Below are positions 46,526 through 55,180 of a stretch of DNA of 64,000 bases, piece by piece. Under the pieces are notes generated by a model. It did no database searches, was not told the origin of the DNA, and saw nothing but the letters and a program-made list of their open reading frames with translations. Made by a program: the position numbers and the translations under genes. The stretch is from Elusimicrobiaceae bacterium. GTDB taxonomy: Bacteria > Elusimicrobiota > Elusimicrobia > Elusimicrobiales > Elusimicrobiaceae. Where the stretch lies: contig JAEEIL010000026.1 of NCBI GenBank assembly GCA_016281355.1, positions 1 through 64,000 of the forward strand, read 5' to 3'. The number at the start of each line of letters is the position of its first letter. The stretch's first letter is position 1.

Positions 46526-47531
46526 GAAGTAAAGAAAGTATTAAGCCTTTTAAAACTACCCCAGCATTGTCTGCTGTAGAAGTTTTAAAAGCCAAATCTG
46601 CTTCAATAATTTTATCTATTGCTTTTAACATGATATTGCTTGGCGGCAAATTGCGTGCTACGCTTACTAGGCGTGATTCCCATGGCATAAGCCCGGCTTG
46701 CGTTGTTATTTGAAAGGCCGGCACGCCTGCTTCAGCTAAACGTTTTATTCTAAAAAGCTTCATAGCAGGATTGCTGATTTTATTCAAAATCGCAATAGGC
46801 TCTTCCCCGGCTTTTAAAAGATTATCAATTATTTTTAGTGCTTCTTTTTTGTTTAAAGATAAAACGGCATTATTCAGAGCAAAAGGGTTTTCTTCTTTAG
46901 AATAACCTATGCTTGAAAGCAAATCTTCTTCGGTAACAGTTTTATCCTCACGTTTTTCAAGAAGTAGAGATAACTTTTCTATTTCCATTGTTAAAGCATT
47001 AAGGTCTGCGCCGACAAGTTCCTCAAGCATGAACAAAGTGTCACTATTTATTTTTAAGCCCTTTGCTGTAAAATTATCTTTAAGCCATTTCTGTAAACTT
47101 GCACCTTTAAGTTCATCGAAAAGAACTTCAACGGAATCTTCACTTAAAGCAGAAGTTAAAGTTTTATCTTTTTTAAATTTTTTATAATCATTATGAAATA
47201 AAATCAGGCAAGTCGAATTCAGCGGATTTTGCAAATAATTAACTAAAGCAACCATCGGGTTTTTGGTAAGTTTATCAATATTGTTTAAAATAATTACGCG
47301 CCTCTCGGCAAAAGCGGGCATAGTGTTTGCTAAAGTCATAATCTCGCCGATATCTTTTGTTTGTTGGCAATCTTCTTGTGACAAATTAAACTCATCAATC
47401 TTTAAAGCGGAAATGATTTGTTTTGTTATTTGCTGCTTTCTGAAAATATCATCACCGCTGAACAAATAAACAGGTGCGATATCACCTGAAGCGATATTTT
47501 TTTTAAGTTGTTCGGCAGTTAACTTTTTCAT
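46518..47531 (-). CDS. holA: DNA polymerase III delta subunit
   Basis: 337 residues. N-terminal VYLFSGDDIFRKQQITKQII is the HolA clamp-loader start, LANTMPAFAERRVIIL is the typical second block, and LVGADLNALTMEIEKLSLL the third. It opens the beta clamp for loading. It is the last gene of a leuS-lptE-holA order also known from E. coli. Confidence 0.92.
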   Translation of the reverse strand: MKKLTAEQLKKNIASGDIAPVYLFSGDDIFRKQQITKQIISALKIDEFNLSQEDCQQTKDIGEIMTLANTMPAFAERRVIILNNIDKLTKNPMVALVNYLQNPLNSTCLILFHNDYKKFKKDKTLTSALSEDSVEVLFDELKGASLQKWLKDNFTAKGLKINSDTLFMLEELVGADLNALTMEIEKLSLLLEKREDKTVTEEDLLSSIGYSKEENPFALNNAVLSLNKKEALKIIDNLLKAGEEPIAILNKISNPAMKLFRIKRLAEAGVPAFQITTQAGLMPWESRLVSVARNLPPSNIMLKAIDKIIEADLAFKTSTADNAGVVLKGLILSLLPN

Positions 47532-47534
47532 GTT

Positions 47535-48116
47535 CTACTTTGTTATTGTTGTTTGGTTTGGGTTTAGCTGGTTTTGCTGACGTGTCGGACTAGCAACAGA
47601 ACCAAATCCTTCAACGGTGCGTTTAACTATCATTTTTGCAAAGTTTTTCCAAAGTTCTTCACGAGCTTGTTCTTCAGTCATACCACCGTCTAAAGTGGCA
47701 GCGGAGTAAATATAAACTTGCTGTAATGCCGGTTCCATCCAAACAGTTTCTTGGGAGTTTTTATCAATAAAACGTAGATTTAATAAAACTTCCATACGGT
47801 AGACTGTCGGCACAAGTTGAGTGTCATATTGAACAGGGATTAGAATATAGCGCAATATTTCACCTGCTAAGATACCGTCTGCCTGATCTTCTTGTGCGAT
47901 ACTATATGCACCATTTCTTAAGAACTCATCTACCACTTCAATTACAAGGCGGTCTTCAAGGGCAAAAACTTCAGTTCTGTTAATAATCGGCCTAACGTGA
48001 ATTTTTGTAATATGCTGTGGCATAATTTGAGCATTTGGGCGGTAGTATACATCTTGTAAACTATTACATGCGGCAAACACTAAAATTAAGCTTAAAAGGC
48101 AAATGAGTTTTTTCAT
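47535..48116 (-). CDS. lptE: LPS-assembly lipoprotein LptE-like
   Basis: 193 residues. A lipoprotein signal ends at FAAC with the modified cysteine at 17. The body (IHVRPIINRTEVFALEDRLV, DEFLRNGAYSIA) matches the LptE/LPS-assembly lipoprotein pattern, the plug of the outer-membrane LptD channel. The ATG at 48116 is preceded by CGGAGTG; GTG at 48122 is a poorer choice. The gene order supports the call. It implies a lipopolysaccharide-bearing outer membrane. Confidence 0.82.
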   Translation of the reverse strand: MKKLICLLSLILVFAACNSLQDVYYRPNAQIMPQHITKIHVRPIINRTEVFALEDRLVIEVVDEFLRNGAYSIAQEDQADGILAGEILRYILIPVQYDTQLVPTVYRMEVLLNLRFIDKNSQETVWMEPALQQVYIYSAATLDGGMTEEQAREELWKNFAKMIVKRTVEGFGSVASPTRQQNQLNPNQTTITK

Positions 48117-48126
48117 AAACACTCCG

Positions 48127-50643
48127 TTATTTTTTTGGTTTTGCGACTATGCTTACCATTTTAAGTGGCACTACTATTATTTTAATTATTTCCTGTCCTT
48201 CAAGCAAGGTTTTTATTTTAGCGGAACTTAAAGCGGCTTCTTGTTGTGTTTCTTTAGTAGCACTTGCAGGTATTTTAACCCTGTCTTTAATTTTTCCGTT
48301 TATTTGAACACCCATCTCAAGTTGCTCTTCTTTAAGCATTTCGGCATTAACAGTCGGCCAAGCCTCGTTTAAAAGGAAAGTATTATTGCCGGCCTGTTGC
48401 CAAAGTTCGTCGGTTAAATGGGGGGCAAAAGGGTGTAAAATTTTCATAAAACTCGCAAACATATCTTTGTTGACTTCTTTGTATTTGCCAAGTTCATTAA
48501 AGAAAATCATCATCGCGGAAATTGCGGTATTGAAGCTAAAGTTTTCAATATCTTCCGTTACTTTTTTGATGGTTTTATTCTTTAAAATTTCAAGTTCTTG
48601 GGGCAATTTAATATCGGTAATTTTAAGGTCTTCCGCCCAGGCAAAAATACGTTTTAAGAAGCGGGAAATGCCTTCAATACCCTTTGTATCCCAAGGTTTA
48701 CTCGCGTCAAACGGGCCCATAAACATTTCGTAACATCTAAAGGCATCAGCGCCGTATTCACTTAAAATTTCGTCGGGGTTAATAACATTTTTCTTGCTTT
48801 TGCTCATCTTCTCAATCATTGAAGTTAAAGCACCACCCCCATCTTTTAAGCAAGGGTTTTTGGGGTCTTTAAAATCGATGTCTTCATAAGGATGATAAGA
48901 ACCGTTTTTATCACGATAAGAAAACGCAAGTATCATGCCCTGATGGCGAAGTTTTGCAAAAGGTTCTTTAGTGTGAACTAATCCCAAATCAAACAAAACT
49001 TTATGCCAAAAGCGTGCATATAAGAGGTGCAAAACAGCATGCTCCGCACCGCCGATATAACAATCAACCGGGCCCCAGGCTTTTTCAATATCTTTATCAA
49101 CAAAAGCATTATTGTTTTGCGGGTCCATATACCTTAAGTAATACCAGCATGAGCCGGCCCATTGTGGCATAGTATTTGTTTCGCGTTTTGCTTTGCCACC
49201 GCAAATCGGGCAAGTGGTATTTACCCAACTTTCTACGTTTGCGAGGGGGGATTCCCCTGTACCGCTCGGTTCAAATTTTTCCATGTCTGGTAATCTTAAA
49301 GGCAATTCATTTTCAGGTAAAGGAACGACGCCGCATTTGTCACAGTGCACTATTGGGATAGGTTCGCCCCAATAGCGTTGGCGGGAAAACACCCAATCGC
49401 GCAAGCGGTAAGTTGTTTTTGCTTTGCCGATATGGTTTTCTTCCAAAAATTTAATCATTTTGGCCTTTGCGTCATTAACATTTAAGCCATCCAAAAAGCC
49501 GGAGTTTACAAGTTTGCCGTCTTCTGTATAAGCTTCTTTAGTAATATCTCCGCCTGAAATAACTTCAATTAAAGGTAAATTAAATTTCTTTGCAAAAGCA
49601 TAGTCGCGCGTATCATGTGCGGGAACTGCCATAATTGCACCTGTTCCGTAACCTGTCAAAACGTAATCTGCAATCCAAATCGGGATTTGTTTATTATTTA
49701 CGGGGTTTATTGCATAAGCACCGGTAAAAGCGCCGGTTTTTTCTTTTTCTGCGTCTGCACGTTCAATATCACTTTTTGCAGCTGCTTGTTTTTGGTAAGC
49801 CAAAACAGCATCTTTTTGCTCAAGTGTAGTAATTTTTGAAACTAGTTCATGTTCCGGTGCAAGTACCATGTATGTTGCCCCAAAAAGTGTATCCGGGCGG
49901 GTTGTAAAAACCGTAACTTGCGCGTCACTATTTGCAACTTTAAAGGTAACTTCAGCACCGTTAGACTGCCCTATCCAATTTTTTTGCATCAAGAGTGTAG
50001 ATGCGGGCCAATCAAGCCCTTCCAAGTCTTCAAGCAAGCGCGGGGCATAAGCGGTAATTTTTAGCATCCATTGGCGTAAATTCTTCTTCTCAATAGGTGT
50101 TTGGCAACGTTCGCAACGCCCGCCGAAAACTTCTTCATTTGCAAGGCCTGTTTTGCAAGATGGACACCAATTTATTGGCACAGTACTTTGATATGCAAGG
50201 CCTTTTTTATAAAGTTGTAAAAATATCCATTGTGTCCATTTATAATATTCGGGGGATGTTGTATTAATTTCGCGGTCCCAATCATAAGCCATACCGAAAG
50301 ATTTAATCTGGCGGCGGAAATTATCAATATTTTTTTGTGTTGTTATTGCAGGGTGAACACCTGTTGCGATAGCATAGTTTTCTGCAGGCAAACCGAAGGC
50401 ATCCCAACCCATGGGGTGCAATACGGAATATCCGTTCATTCTTTTAAAACGGACCAAAATATCGGAGGCCGTATACCCTTCCGGGTGGCCGACGTGTAAG
50501 CCTTGCCCTGAAGGGTAAGGGAACATATCTAAACAATAAAATTTTTTGTTAGATTTAGGCAATTTGCCTGTTTTGAAAAGTTTTGCCTCTTGCCAGCGTT
50601 TTTGTTGACGGGCATCAATTTCTTTAAAATTTACTATAGACAT
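48127..50643 (-). CDS. leuS: Leucyl-tRNA synthetase
   Basis: 838 residues. Class I signature HVGHPEG near 50 follows [12 protein letters not shown]; the editing domain has [12 protein letters not shown] and [15 protein letters not shown]; the KMSKS loop is KMSKSKKNV near residue 612. Zinc-type cysteines are visible ([19 protein letters not shown]). Charges tRNA-Leu and edits misactivated amino acids. First gene of the leuS-lptE-holA operon. Confidence 0.97.
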   Translation of the reverse strand: MSIVNFKEIDARQQKRWQEAKLFKTGKLPKSNKKFYCLDMFPYPSGQGLHVGHPEGYTASDILVRFKRMNGYSVLHPMGWDAFGLPAENYAIATGVHPAITTQKNIDNFRRQIKSFGMAYDWDREINTTSPEYYKWTQWIFLQLYKKGLAYQSTVPINWCPSCKTGLANEEVFGGRCERCQTPIEKKNLRQWMLKITAYAPRLLEDLEGLDWPASTLLMQKNWIGQSNGAEVTFKVANSDAQVTVFTTRPDTLFGATYMVLAPEHELVSKITTLEQKDAVLAYQKQAAAKSDIERADAEKEKTGAFTGAYAINPVNNKQIPIWIADYVLTGYGTGAIMAVPAHDTRDYAFAKKFNLPLIEVISGGDITKEAYTEDGKLVNSGFLDGLNVNDAKAKMIKFLEENHIGKAKTTYRLRDWVFSRQRYWGEPIPIVHCDKCGVVPLPENELPLRLPDMEKFEPSGTGESPLANVESWVNTTCPICGGKAKRETNTMPQWAGSCWYYLRYMDPQNNNAFVDKDIEKAWGPVDCYIGGAEHAVLHLLYARFWHKVLFDLGLVHTKEPFAKLRHQGMILAFSYRDKNGSYHPYEDIDFKDPKNPCLKDGGGALTSMIEKMSKSKKNVINPDEILSEYGADAFRCYEMFMGPFDASKPWDTKGIEGISRFLKRIFAWAEDLKITDIKLPQELEILKNKTIKKVTEDIENFSFNTAISAMMIFFNELGKYKEVNKDMFASFMKILHPFAPHLTDELWQQAGNNTFLLNEAWPTVNAEMLKEEQLEMGVQINGKIKDRVKIPASATKETQQEAALSSAKIKTLLEGQEIIKIIVVPLKMVSIVAKPKK

Positions 50644-50660
50644 ATAAATAAATTATACCA
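50644..50660 (-). promoter_or_regulatory. Near-leaderless promoter of leuS
   Basis: On the minus strand TGGTATAAT, an extended -10, ends eight bases before the ATG at 50643. No Shine-Dalgarno is present. Confidence 0.6.
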
Positions 50661-50681
50661 AATATGTGGCTGATGCGGGGG

Positions 50682-52025
50682 TTAAATCTTCCAGCCTTCT
50701 TGGCGGGCATAGTTTAAAACACCGTTGTTAATTGATAGAGCCATCATTTGCAAAATCTTTTTATTGTTAAGGCGCTTTTTATCATCTGCATTTGTAACAT
50801 AGCCCATTTCCACTAATACAGATGGCGCTTTTACGCCTTGCAAAACATAAAAGTTGGCTTGTTTAATACTCTTTTCCGTACTCACATTTATGCCTATTGT
50901 CTTGCTTTTTTCGGAAACGCTGTTTCTTATACGTGCGGCAAGTTTGGAACTTTCGTTGATATGTTCATTAGTAGCAAGAGAATTTAATAATAAATTTGCA
51001 TAAGTTATGCTGCCTACGCCTTTTTCCTCATAATTTAAAGCCTCGTTTTCAAGGGCGGCTGTGTGGGCAGCCTCTTTATCTGATGCCTTATCGGAGCGGA
51101 AATAGACCTCAAACCCTTTGGCTTTTTTGTTAGGTGCTGCATTTGCATGTATAGAAACAAAAATATCAGCCTTGAAGTCATTTGCAATTTTGGCACGCGT
51201 TCCAAGTGGGATAAAGGTATCATCCTTGCGTGTCATTTTAATTTCTATTTTTTTATTTTTCTTTAAAAGTTTTTCAAGTTCTTTTGCTACTATTAAATTT
51301 AGTTCTTTTTCTTTTGCTATACCGCGGTAATTGGCACCCGGATCTTTGCCGCCATGCCCTGCATCAATACAAACGCGCAAAACCTTTTCTTTATTTAAAT
51401 TTTTAGGGACAAAAGGTAAATTCTTCTTGGAAGTATCAAGTTTATTTATTACGGTAGGTGGCGGTAAATTGGAACCTGGGATTTGTGTAAAAAATTCCCC
51501 GCCTACTTCTTCAATTTCTTCTTCTTGTATAGTTGCTTCTTTATCTTTCGTTTCTGCAGTGAGGGGGATTTCTTCCCTATGATTTTCTATTACAGGTAAC
51601 TGCCCCTCTTTTTCAATTATAATTTTTTCTCCGTCAAAAGCAGCTTGAAAGTTGCCGGCAAAAAAAGCAGGGCCTTCCGTAAAAAAAGTTATAGGCACAT
51701 ATAAAGAGCGCTTTTCCATAAAAGGTTCAGCGTCAAGTGTCTCGCGCTTTCCTTTGACTGTGGCAAAGCTTTCCCCTCGTTTTAAAGTTGCAAAAAAACC
51801 GTTTTTACCTTTTAAATTAAGCTGGCCGGAATTCCAAAATAAATTTGTTTGCAGGCGCAAATATTTTGCTAGATCACGTGCTTCAACAAATACTTGCCCT
51901 TCTCTTGTCCTGGTTGCAATAGGTGTTTTATTTTTACCCTGGAATACTACCGGCAGCGTTTCTGCTGCGAAACTTGAGCAGAAAAGCAGACAGGTAAGCA
52001 AAGTAAAAATAATTTTTTTGAGCAT
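50682..52025 (-). CDS. N-acetylmuramoyl-L-alanine amidase
   Basis: 447 residues with signal peptide (FTLLTCLLFCSSFAAE). Residues about 30-140 form a copper amine oxidase N-terminal-like stalk domain (VFVEARDLAKYL, RSLYVPITFF). After a linker with acidic residues, an Amidase_3 domain starts near 215: CIDAGHGGKDPG and VSIHANA give zinc ligands, and VLVEMGYVTN has the catalytic glutamate. It cuts peptide stems from peptidoglycan strands, usually at cell division. It follows the YgjP-like gene with the stop and start touching. Confidence 0.9.
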   Translation of the reverse strand: MLKKIIFTLLTCLLFCSSFAAETLPVVFQGKNKTPIATRTREGQVFVEARDLAKYLRLQTNLFWNSGQLNLKGKNGFFATLKRGESFATVKGKRETLDAEPFMEKRSLYVPITFFTEGPAFFAGNFQAAFDGEKIIIEKEGQLPVIENHREEIPLTAETKDKEATIQEEEIEEVGGEFFTQIPGSNLPPPTVINKLDTSKKNLPFVPKNLNKEKVLRVCIDAGHGGKDPGANYRGIAKEKELNLIVAKELEKLLKKNKKIEIKMTRKDDTFIPLGTRAKIANDFKADIFVSIHANAAPNKKAKGFEVYFRSDKASDKEAAHTAALENEALNYEEKGVGSITYANLLLNSLATNEHINESSKLAARIRNSVSEKSKTIGINVSTEKSIKQANFYVLQGVKAPSVLVEMGYVTNADDKKRLNNKKILQMMALSINNGVLNYARQEGWKI

Positions 52026-52700
52026 TTACGCCTCTTTTTTATTTTCTTCTTTTAAACTTTCTAATGAAACATTACTTTCAGCCATAACGGCATATTTATT
52101 ATTGTTAAGCCACTTGCGGTGTTGTTTATAATCAGGTACAAATTTTTCCACGGTAGCCCAAAAATCAGCGCTATGGTCAAAATGTACGAGGTGCGCAAGT
52201 TCGTGAACGATTAAATAGTCAATAACCGCGCGCGGCATTTTAATTAAACGGTAAGAAAAATTTAAATTATTTTTCTGCGAGCAGCTGCCCCATAAACTTT
52301 TTTGATCTTTAACAGTTAAATTATTAAAGGTTACTTCCATTTTTGCGGCAAGTTCTTTGGCACGAGCTGTTAAAAAATCTAAAGCCAAACGGCGCAAAAA
52401 ATCTTCACAAAGTGCAGAAGGGTTTTGTTCTTTACTTGTTAAGGTAATATAAAATTTATTGTCTGCCAAAACTACGGTAGGTTCTTTTTGTTCTTGATTT
52501 AAAGTTAGTTCTGCCTCACACAAATTACCCAAATACAAAACCTTGCCGGCAGTTTCCTGCTCTGGTTGGGTTTGAATTTCTGCCTCTATCCCTTCTGTCA
52601 CGGGGGTTGGTTTTGTAAAAACTTCGGGGAGTTCACCCTTTAGTTTTTCCAAAAAAAGTTTTACATCACTTATAGTGGTTTCAATATCAATATCTGCCAT
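52026..52700 (-). CDS. YgjP-type metal-dependent hydrolase
   Basis: 224 residues. The C-terminal half has LWGSCSQKNNLNFSYRL and the zinc motif VHELAHLVHFDHSADFW (near 160-175), with WLNNN at the end, matching the YgjP/SprT-like (DUF45) metallopeptidase group. The N-terminal part up to about 85 is glutamate-rich with no recognised domain. Substrate unknown. It is transcribed ahead of the amidase. Confidence 0.82.
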   Translation of the reverse strand: MADIDIETTISDVKLFLEKLKGELPEVFTKPTPVTEGIEAEIQTQPEQETAGKVLYLGNLCEAELTLNQEQKEPTVVLADNKFYITLTSKEQNPSALCEDFLRRLALDFLTARAKELAAKMEVTFNNLTVKDQKSLWGSCSQKNNLNFSYRLIKMPRAVIDYLIVHELAHLVHFDHSADFWATVEKFVPDYKQHRKWLNNNKYAVMAESNVSLESLKEENKKEA

Positions 52701-52712
52701 AAATATATTATA
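52701..52712 (-). promoter_or_regulatory. Leaderless-type promoter of the YgjP-like gene
   Basis: On the minus strand TATAAT (52712-52707) ends six bases before the ATG at 52700. No Shine-Dalgarno. Confidence 0.65.
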
Positions 52713-52735
52713 CCTAAAACGAGGACAAAATAATA

Positions 52736-52750
52736 TGTTAAAATTTTAGT
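52736..52750 (+). promoter_or_regulatory. Leaderless-type promoter, prenyl synthase gene
   Basis: TGTTAAAAT, an extended -10 (hexamer 52739-52744), ends six bases before the ATG at 52751. It faces away from the YgjP-type promoter only 27 bases to the left. Confidence 0.6.
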
Positions 52751-53767
52751 ATGGACTTAAATACACTTTTAAAAGAAAATGCGCGTACTTTGTATCTTAG
52801 TGCAAAGATTATGCCTCGCAAGCAAAGGCAGGTTTTTACCGTTGCATATTTGCTTTGCAGGATTGCAGATACTATTGCAGATACCCCCATTTTACCCTTA
52901 AAAGACAGAATTTATTTTATCAGTAATTATCCTAATTTAGTCAAAACACAAGATAAAGAGTTGCTTGCCAAATATCTTGCTTTAAATTTGCAGACAGATA
53001 AAAAGTACGATAAAGAAAATATCTTGCTTGAAAATTTACCGCTTTGTTTAAATGCTTATAAAAATTTGGATACCCGCGCTCAAGCGGATACTTTGGAAGT
53101 TGTAATAGCCGTATCAAGTGCTATGGAATGGGACTTGAATTATTTTGCGGATGAAGATTTAACTTACCTTTTAAAAGCCGTTCCTAGTGATAAAGAAACA
53201 ATTGATTATTGCTCCCATATGGGCGGTGCACCGGGCGTTTTTTGGGCAAAACTTTTGCTTAACGGTAAAGAAAATAAAAAGTTTGTGGAAGAAGCCCACA
53301 AAATCGGTATGGCCCTGCAAATTACAAACATTTTAAAAGATGTCGCTTCTGATCTAAAACTTGGGCGTATCTATTTGCCGATAACGGACCTTACCAAACA
53401 CAGTCTTATGCCTCAAGATTTGCTTGAGAAGAAAAATTATAAATTATTTTTACCTATCGTGTATAAATGGTTGCATTTCGGGCTTGATAATATAGGTATC
53501 GCACCTTCTTTTTTAAAACAAATACCTTTTTATAAAGTATTTGCTCGCGCAGCAGTTATGTGGCCTGTTTTGTGGGCGCTTGAAACCTTCCATGTAATTT
53601 TATGTAGCCGCAATTTGCTTGATATAAAATACCGCCCTAAATTTAGCCGTAAAATAATTTACAGGACAATGCTTTTAACACCGTTTTTTGTGTGGAGTAA
53701 TACAATTTTCGGATACATCTTCAATAAAAAATATCAAGCAGTTAAAGTTCTTTTACCTAAGAAATAA
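52751..53767 (+). CDS. Squalene/phytoene synthase family protein
   Basis: 338 residues. The first aspartate-rich motif is CRIADTIADT (about 36-45) and the second is LKDVASDLKLGRIYLP (about 194-209), both of the D-x-x-x-D form needed for binding two prenyl diphosphates. GMALQITNIL precedes the second, as in squalene synthases. Hydrophobic segments near the end suggest membrane association. Squalene, phytoene or a presqualene-type intermediate are all possible. No cyclase or desaturase lies nearby. Stop-to-stop contact with the nuclease gene. Confidence 0.82.
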   Translation: MDLNTLLKENARTLYLSAKIMPRKQRQVFTVAYLLCRIADTIADTPILPLKDRIYFISNYPNLVKTQDKELLAKYLALNLQTDKKYDKENILLENLPLCLNAYKNLDTRAQADTLEVVIAVSSAMEWDLNYFADEDLTYLLKAVPSDKETIDYCSHMGGAPGVFWAKLLLNGKENKKFVEEAHKIGMALQITNILKDVASDLKLGRIYLPITDLTKHSLMPQDLLEKKNYKLFLPIVYKWLHFGLDNIGIAPSFLKQIPFYKVFARAAVMWPVLWALETFHVILCSRNLLDIKYRPKFSRKIIYRTMLLTPFFVWSNTIFGYIFNKKYQAVKVLLPKK

Positions 53768-54283
53768 TTACTGATACTTATCGCTTTTGGTTCCGCCGTC
53801 GTAAGAATAACCTAAATCATGCTTAATAAGTTCACGTGCTAAATCTTTGCCTTGCCCGTTTTTGACATCACAAAGCAGGCGGAAGTATTTATCACGGCTG
53901 CAATTAGATAAATTTATAGGTTCCTGGCTTAAAAATTCTTTGGCAAATTCTTTGGCTTGTTGGGCAAGTTCCTTTTCGCGTTCCGTTTTACCCTTTATTT
54001 CGGGTGTATCAACACCGCGTACACGCACAGGCACCTTTTCGCAATATACGGCAAGGGAGCAATTAAGATTTATTTTAAAAGTATCACCGTCATATATAGA
54101 TGCTATGGAAACATTTTCAAAAACCTGGTTTTGATCCATATTATCAGGTTTGCTTAGCGGTTTGCCTTGCTGTTGCATAAAATACAAAATGACAGTAATA
54201 ATCACACTTGCCCAAAATTTAATTTGTTTGGACTTGGAAGTTTTGCGTTTGCGGGAACTTGTTTTTTTGTTTGGGGTTGGCAT
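53768..54283 (-). CDS. Thermonuclease-like (SNase) protein, membrane anchored
   Basis: 171 residues. A basic N-terminus (about 1-22) and one membrane segment (WASVIITVILYFM) are followed by a staphylococcal-nuclease fold: IYDGDTFKI, RVRGVDTPEIKG and the DKYFRLLCDV segment supply the catalytic arginines and glutamate. Cysteines may pair in the extracytoplasmic domain. It is likely a periplasm-facing nuclease. Confidence 0.85.
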   Translation of the reverse strand: MPTPNKKTSSRKRKTSKSKQIKFWASVIITVILYFMQQQGKPLSKPDNMDQNQVFENVSIASIYDGDTFKINLNCSLAVYCEKVPVRVRGVDTPEIKGKTEREKELAQQAKEFAKEFLSQEPINLSNCSRDKYFRLLCDVKNGQGKDLARELIKHDLGYSYDGGTKSDKYQ

Positions 54284-54292
54284 TTTAATCTC

Positions 54293-55156
54293 CTAGAATA
54301 TTATTTTTAAACTTTTTGGATGTGATATAATTTTTAACTTTCCGTCTTTACATTCGCGCGGTTCACCGTCAATATGATAAGCAAAAGAACCGTTTAGTGT
54401 TACCAAAACTTCTTTAATTTTATCTGTACTTGTTAATTGAATGGGGATGATTCCGTCTTTAAAAAAGTTAGGGAAACCAATCATCATTTTAAATATGTTT
54501 GCTGGTGGCAAAATGACCATGTCCAAAAATCCATCATCTAATTTTGCTTTCGGTGCAATATAGAAATTACTTCCGTATTGTGTGCCGTTTGCAAAAGCTA
54601 AACATAAAGGGGTTAATTCTGTTTTTGAACCATTGTCGAAAGTTAAAGTATATTTGCCGGGGCGGTAACTGAAATATTCCTTAATACCTATTTTAAAATA
54701 TGGTAATTTTCCACGTCTTTTTGATTTCGCAAATTTTTGTGCGACTAATGCATCAAAACCAATCCCGGCGACATTTAAAAAATATTCATTATTTGCCTGG
54801 CCTATATCAATTTTTTTTGTGCGGCCCTGTTTAATAATTTCGAGACATTTTTCAGTATCTTTAAGTGGTATTTTTATCATGCGAGCAAAACCGTTACCGC
54901 TGCCGCAAGGGATAATGCCCAAAGCAGTTTCGGAATTAGCCAAACCCTGTGTAACTTCGTTTATAGTACCATCTCCGCCGACAGAAATAACAGTTTCATA
55001 TTTTTTTTGTGCGGCTTCAAGCGCAAGTTCTTTTGCATGCCCGGCATATTTTGTATAAATAATTTCACTTTCCGGAAAAAGTTTTTTTATATCTTTTTCC
55101 AGTATTTTTAAATTTTTATGCTTGCCCGCACTTGGGTTAATTATAAAACGTATCAT
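54293..55156 (-). CDS. Diacylglycerol/lipid kinase family protein
   Basis: 287 residues from the ATG at 55156; the frame is open 30 codons further but that part overlaps alaS on the other strand. FIINPSAGKHKNL, SVGGDGTINEVTQGL and GIIPCGSGNGFARM are the DAGK catalytic motifs, and DGFLDMVIL the C-terminal one. It phosphorylates diacylglycerol, a sphingoid base or another lipid. Its leaderless-type start is back to back with alaS. Confidence 0.9.
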   Translation of the reverse strand: MIRFIINPSAGKHKNLKILEKDIKKLFPESEIIYTKYAGHAKELALEAAQKKYETVISVGGDGTINEVTQGLANSETALGIIPCGSGNGFARMIKIPLKDTEKCLEIIKQGRTKKIDIGQANNEYFLNVAGIGFDALVAQKFAKSKRRGKLPYFKIGIKEYFSYRPGKYTLTFDNGSKTELTPLCLAFANGTQYGSNFYIAPKAKLDDGFLDMVILPPANIFKMMIGFPNFFKDGIIPIQLTSTDKIKEVLVTLNGSFAYHIDGEPRECKDGKLKIISHPKSLKIIF

Positions 55157-55168
55157 ACTAATATGATA
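55157..55168 (-). promoter_or_regulatory. Leaderless-type promoter of the lipid kinase gene
   Basis: On the minus strand TATCAT (55168-55163) ends six bases before the ATG at 55156. It overlaps the alaS -10 on the other strand by two bases. Confidence 0.55.
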
Positions 55169-55180
55169 TAATTTTATTAT
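55164..55180 (+). promoter_or_regulatory. Near-leaderless promoter of alaS
   Basis: TGATATAAT (hexamer 55167-55172) ends eight bases before the ATG at 55181. No Shine-Dalgarno. Confidence 0.6.
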
